Origin: an uncultured Prevotella sp.
GTDB taxonomy: Bacteria; Bacteroidota; Bacteroidia; Bacteroidales; Bacteroidaceae
Reading direction: 5' to 3'
Assembly: GCA_900315765.1 (NCBI GenBank)
Contig: ONAK01000055.1
Location: forward strand, 1 to 36,743
Length of the DNA: 36,743 bases
Under the pieces are notes generated by a model. The model searched no databases, was not told where the DNA came from, and was given only the letters and a program-made list of their open reading frames with translations. Numbering within the stretch: the first letter of the stretch is position 1; the number at the start of each line of letters is the position of its first letter. The translations under genes were made by a program, and so were the position numbers. Shown here one piece after another: positions 36,439 to 36,743 of the stretch.

Positions 36439-36743
36439 TCACCAGATCTGCACGCGCTTCTCTGGTGCGAGATAGAGTTTCCCGTCAGTCACGTTGAAGA
36501 GTCTGTACCAGTCGTCGAAGAGTGTCACGATGACATTGACGCGGTTTTGGGGGATTGAATGGACGTCAAGGTACAACTCCTTCTTTTGGTCAAGGGTGGG
36601 ATAATCCAGCCACAGTTTTGCATAGTGCAGGAAGAACTCCTGGTAGGCATAGTCGAGGGCAGCCCCCTGAAGCCCCTCATCTATTTTCTTCTGCTTGAAG
36701 AGTGAGTAGGCCAGCGTCATGCCGCCGTAGTCGGCCATGTTCT
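36439..36743 (-). CDS. M13-family metallopeptidase, C-terminal part
   Basis: The frame is open to the window edge, so the start is outside. The visible 101 residues begin with the NMADYGGMTLAY region (the conserved ENVADYGGL that carries a zinc-ligand Glu in neprilysin-like enzymes) and continue to LDVHSIPQNRVNVIVTLFDD and a terminal APEKRVQIW, matching the M13 ending with the substrate-binding RVN. The HExxH motif lies upstream, beyond the window. These Bacteroidota enzymes are periplasmic or surface oligopeptidases. The end is 5 bp from a shared terminator. Confidence 0.9.
   Translation of the reverse strand, partial: NMADYGGMTLAYSLFKQKKIDEGLQGAALDYAYQEFFLHYAKLWLDYPTLDQKKELYLDVHSIPQNRVNVIVTLFDDWYRLFNVTDGKLYLAPEKRVQIW

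Noticed and set aside
1-36743. tRNA, rRNA, insertion-sequence transposase, integrase or relaxase genes
   Set aside because: None seen on either strand, so the accessory islands are not labelled as transposons, ICEs or prophages.

Overview
The window looks like a chromosomal segment of a Bacteroidales bacterium, most likely Prevotellaceae. The signs are TAnnTTTG-type promoter boxes with few clear Shine-Dalgarno sequences, a type IX secretion plug protein (DUF5103), a periplasmic beta-propeller regulator ending in an AraC domain, a class III fructose-bisphosphatase, and HU-like/smalltalk/M15/DUF3987 neighbourhoods. The genus is inferred from family resemblance, not measured.

Layout: (1) 1-1141, the end of a Nim-like flavin-binding protein, a hypothetical gene and a sugar O-acetyltransferase. 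(2) 1142-14820, accessory island A. A minus-strand operon behind a TACCTTTG box and a 10-bp-phased ATCCCG array encodes an OB-like protein, a hypothetical, a DUF3987 primase-like protein, another hypothetical and an M15 peptidase. A second minus-strand operon encodes an RNA polymerase alpha-CTD-like protein, a gene split by one TAA codon, and a further hypothetical. Next come a zinc-ribbon microprotein, a frameshifted DUF6794-like gene, an 8-repeat type V-A CRISPR array and a complete cas12a with all catalytic residues. No cas1, cas2 or cas4 is present. The island ends with a 147-bp dyad element, an HU-like gene, palindromic repeats, a 33-residue smalltalk gene and a hairpin. (3) 14956-33703, mostly housekeeping: a lipoprotein, an SDR oxidoreductase and greA; then a long co-directional run purU-hisH-hisA-hisF-hisIE-ftsE-lysC-lysA-two glycosyltransferases-fbp-DUF5103; then, on the minus strand, a kinase-less propeller/AraC regulator, a deleted acyl-CoA ligase pseudogene and its XRE-cupin regulator. 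(4) 33807-36433, accessory island B, a reduced relative of A: M15 remnant, two hypotheticals, a 188-bp dyad element, HU-like gene, palindromic repeats, smalltalk, terminator. (5) 36439-36743, the C-terminus of an M13 metallopeptidase.

The most interesting structure is the parallel between islands A and B. Each has an inverted-repeat element with a nearly pure A/T centre, about 225 bp upstream of a 170-residue HU-like gene. Each HU-like protein ends in the same nine residues, and each gene is followed by a palindromic-repeat cluster and a smalltalk gene. The arms of the two dyads are unrelated in sequence (GGTCATTT units in A, GCATAACAT units in B), so the architecture is conserved but the recognition sequence is not. 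An exact 32-bp copy of the island A arm lies directly behind the DUF3987 gene, tying that operon to the dyad. Two DnaA-box-like sequences lie near the island B dyad. I infer that these may be integrated replicon-like or satellite-like units, one carrying a stand-alone Cas12a. This is a hypothesis, not a demonstrated function.

Several genes are broken: the acyl-CoA ligase by two deletions, the DUF6794-like gene by one extra base, a 462-residue gene by a nonsense codon, and one M15 copy by a palindromic repeat. The other M15 copy carries repeat insertions that stay in frame.
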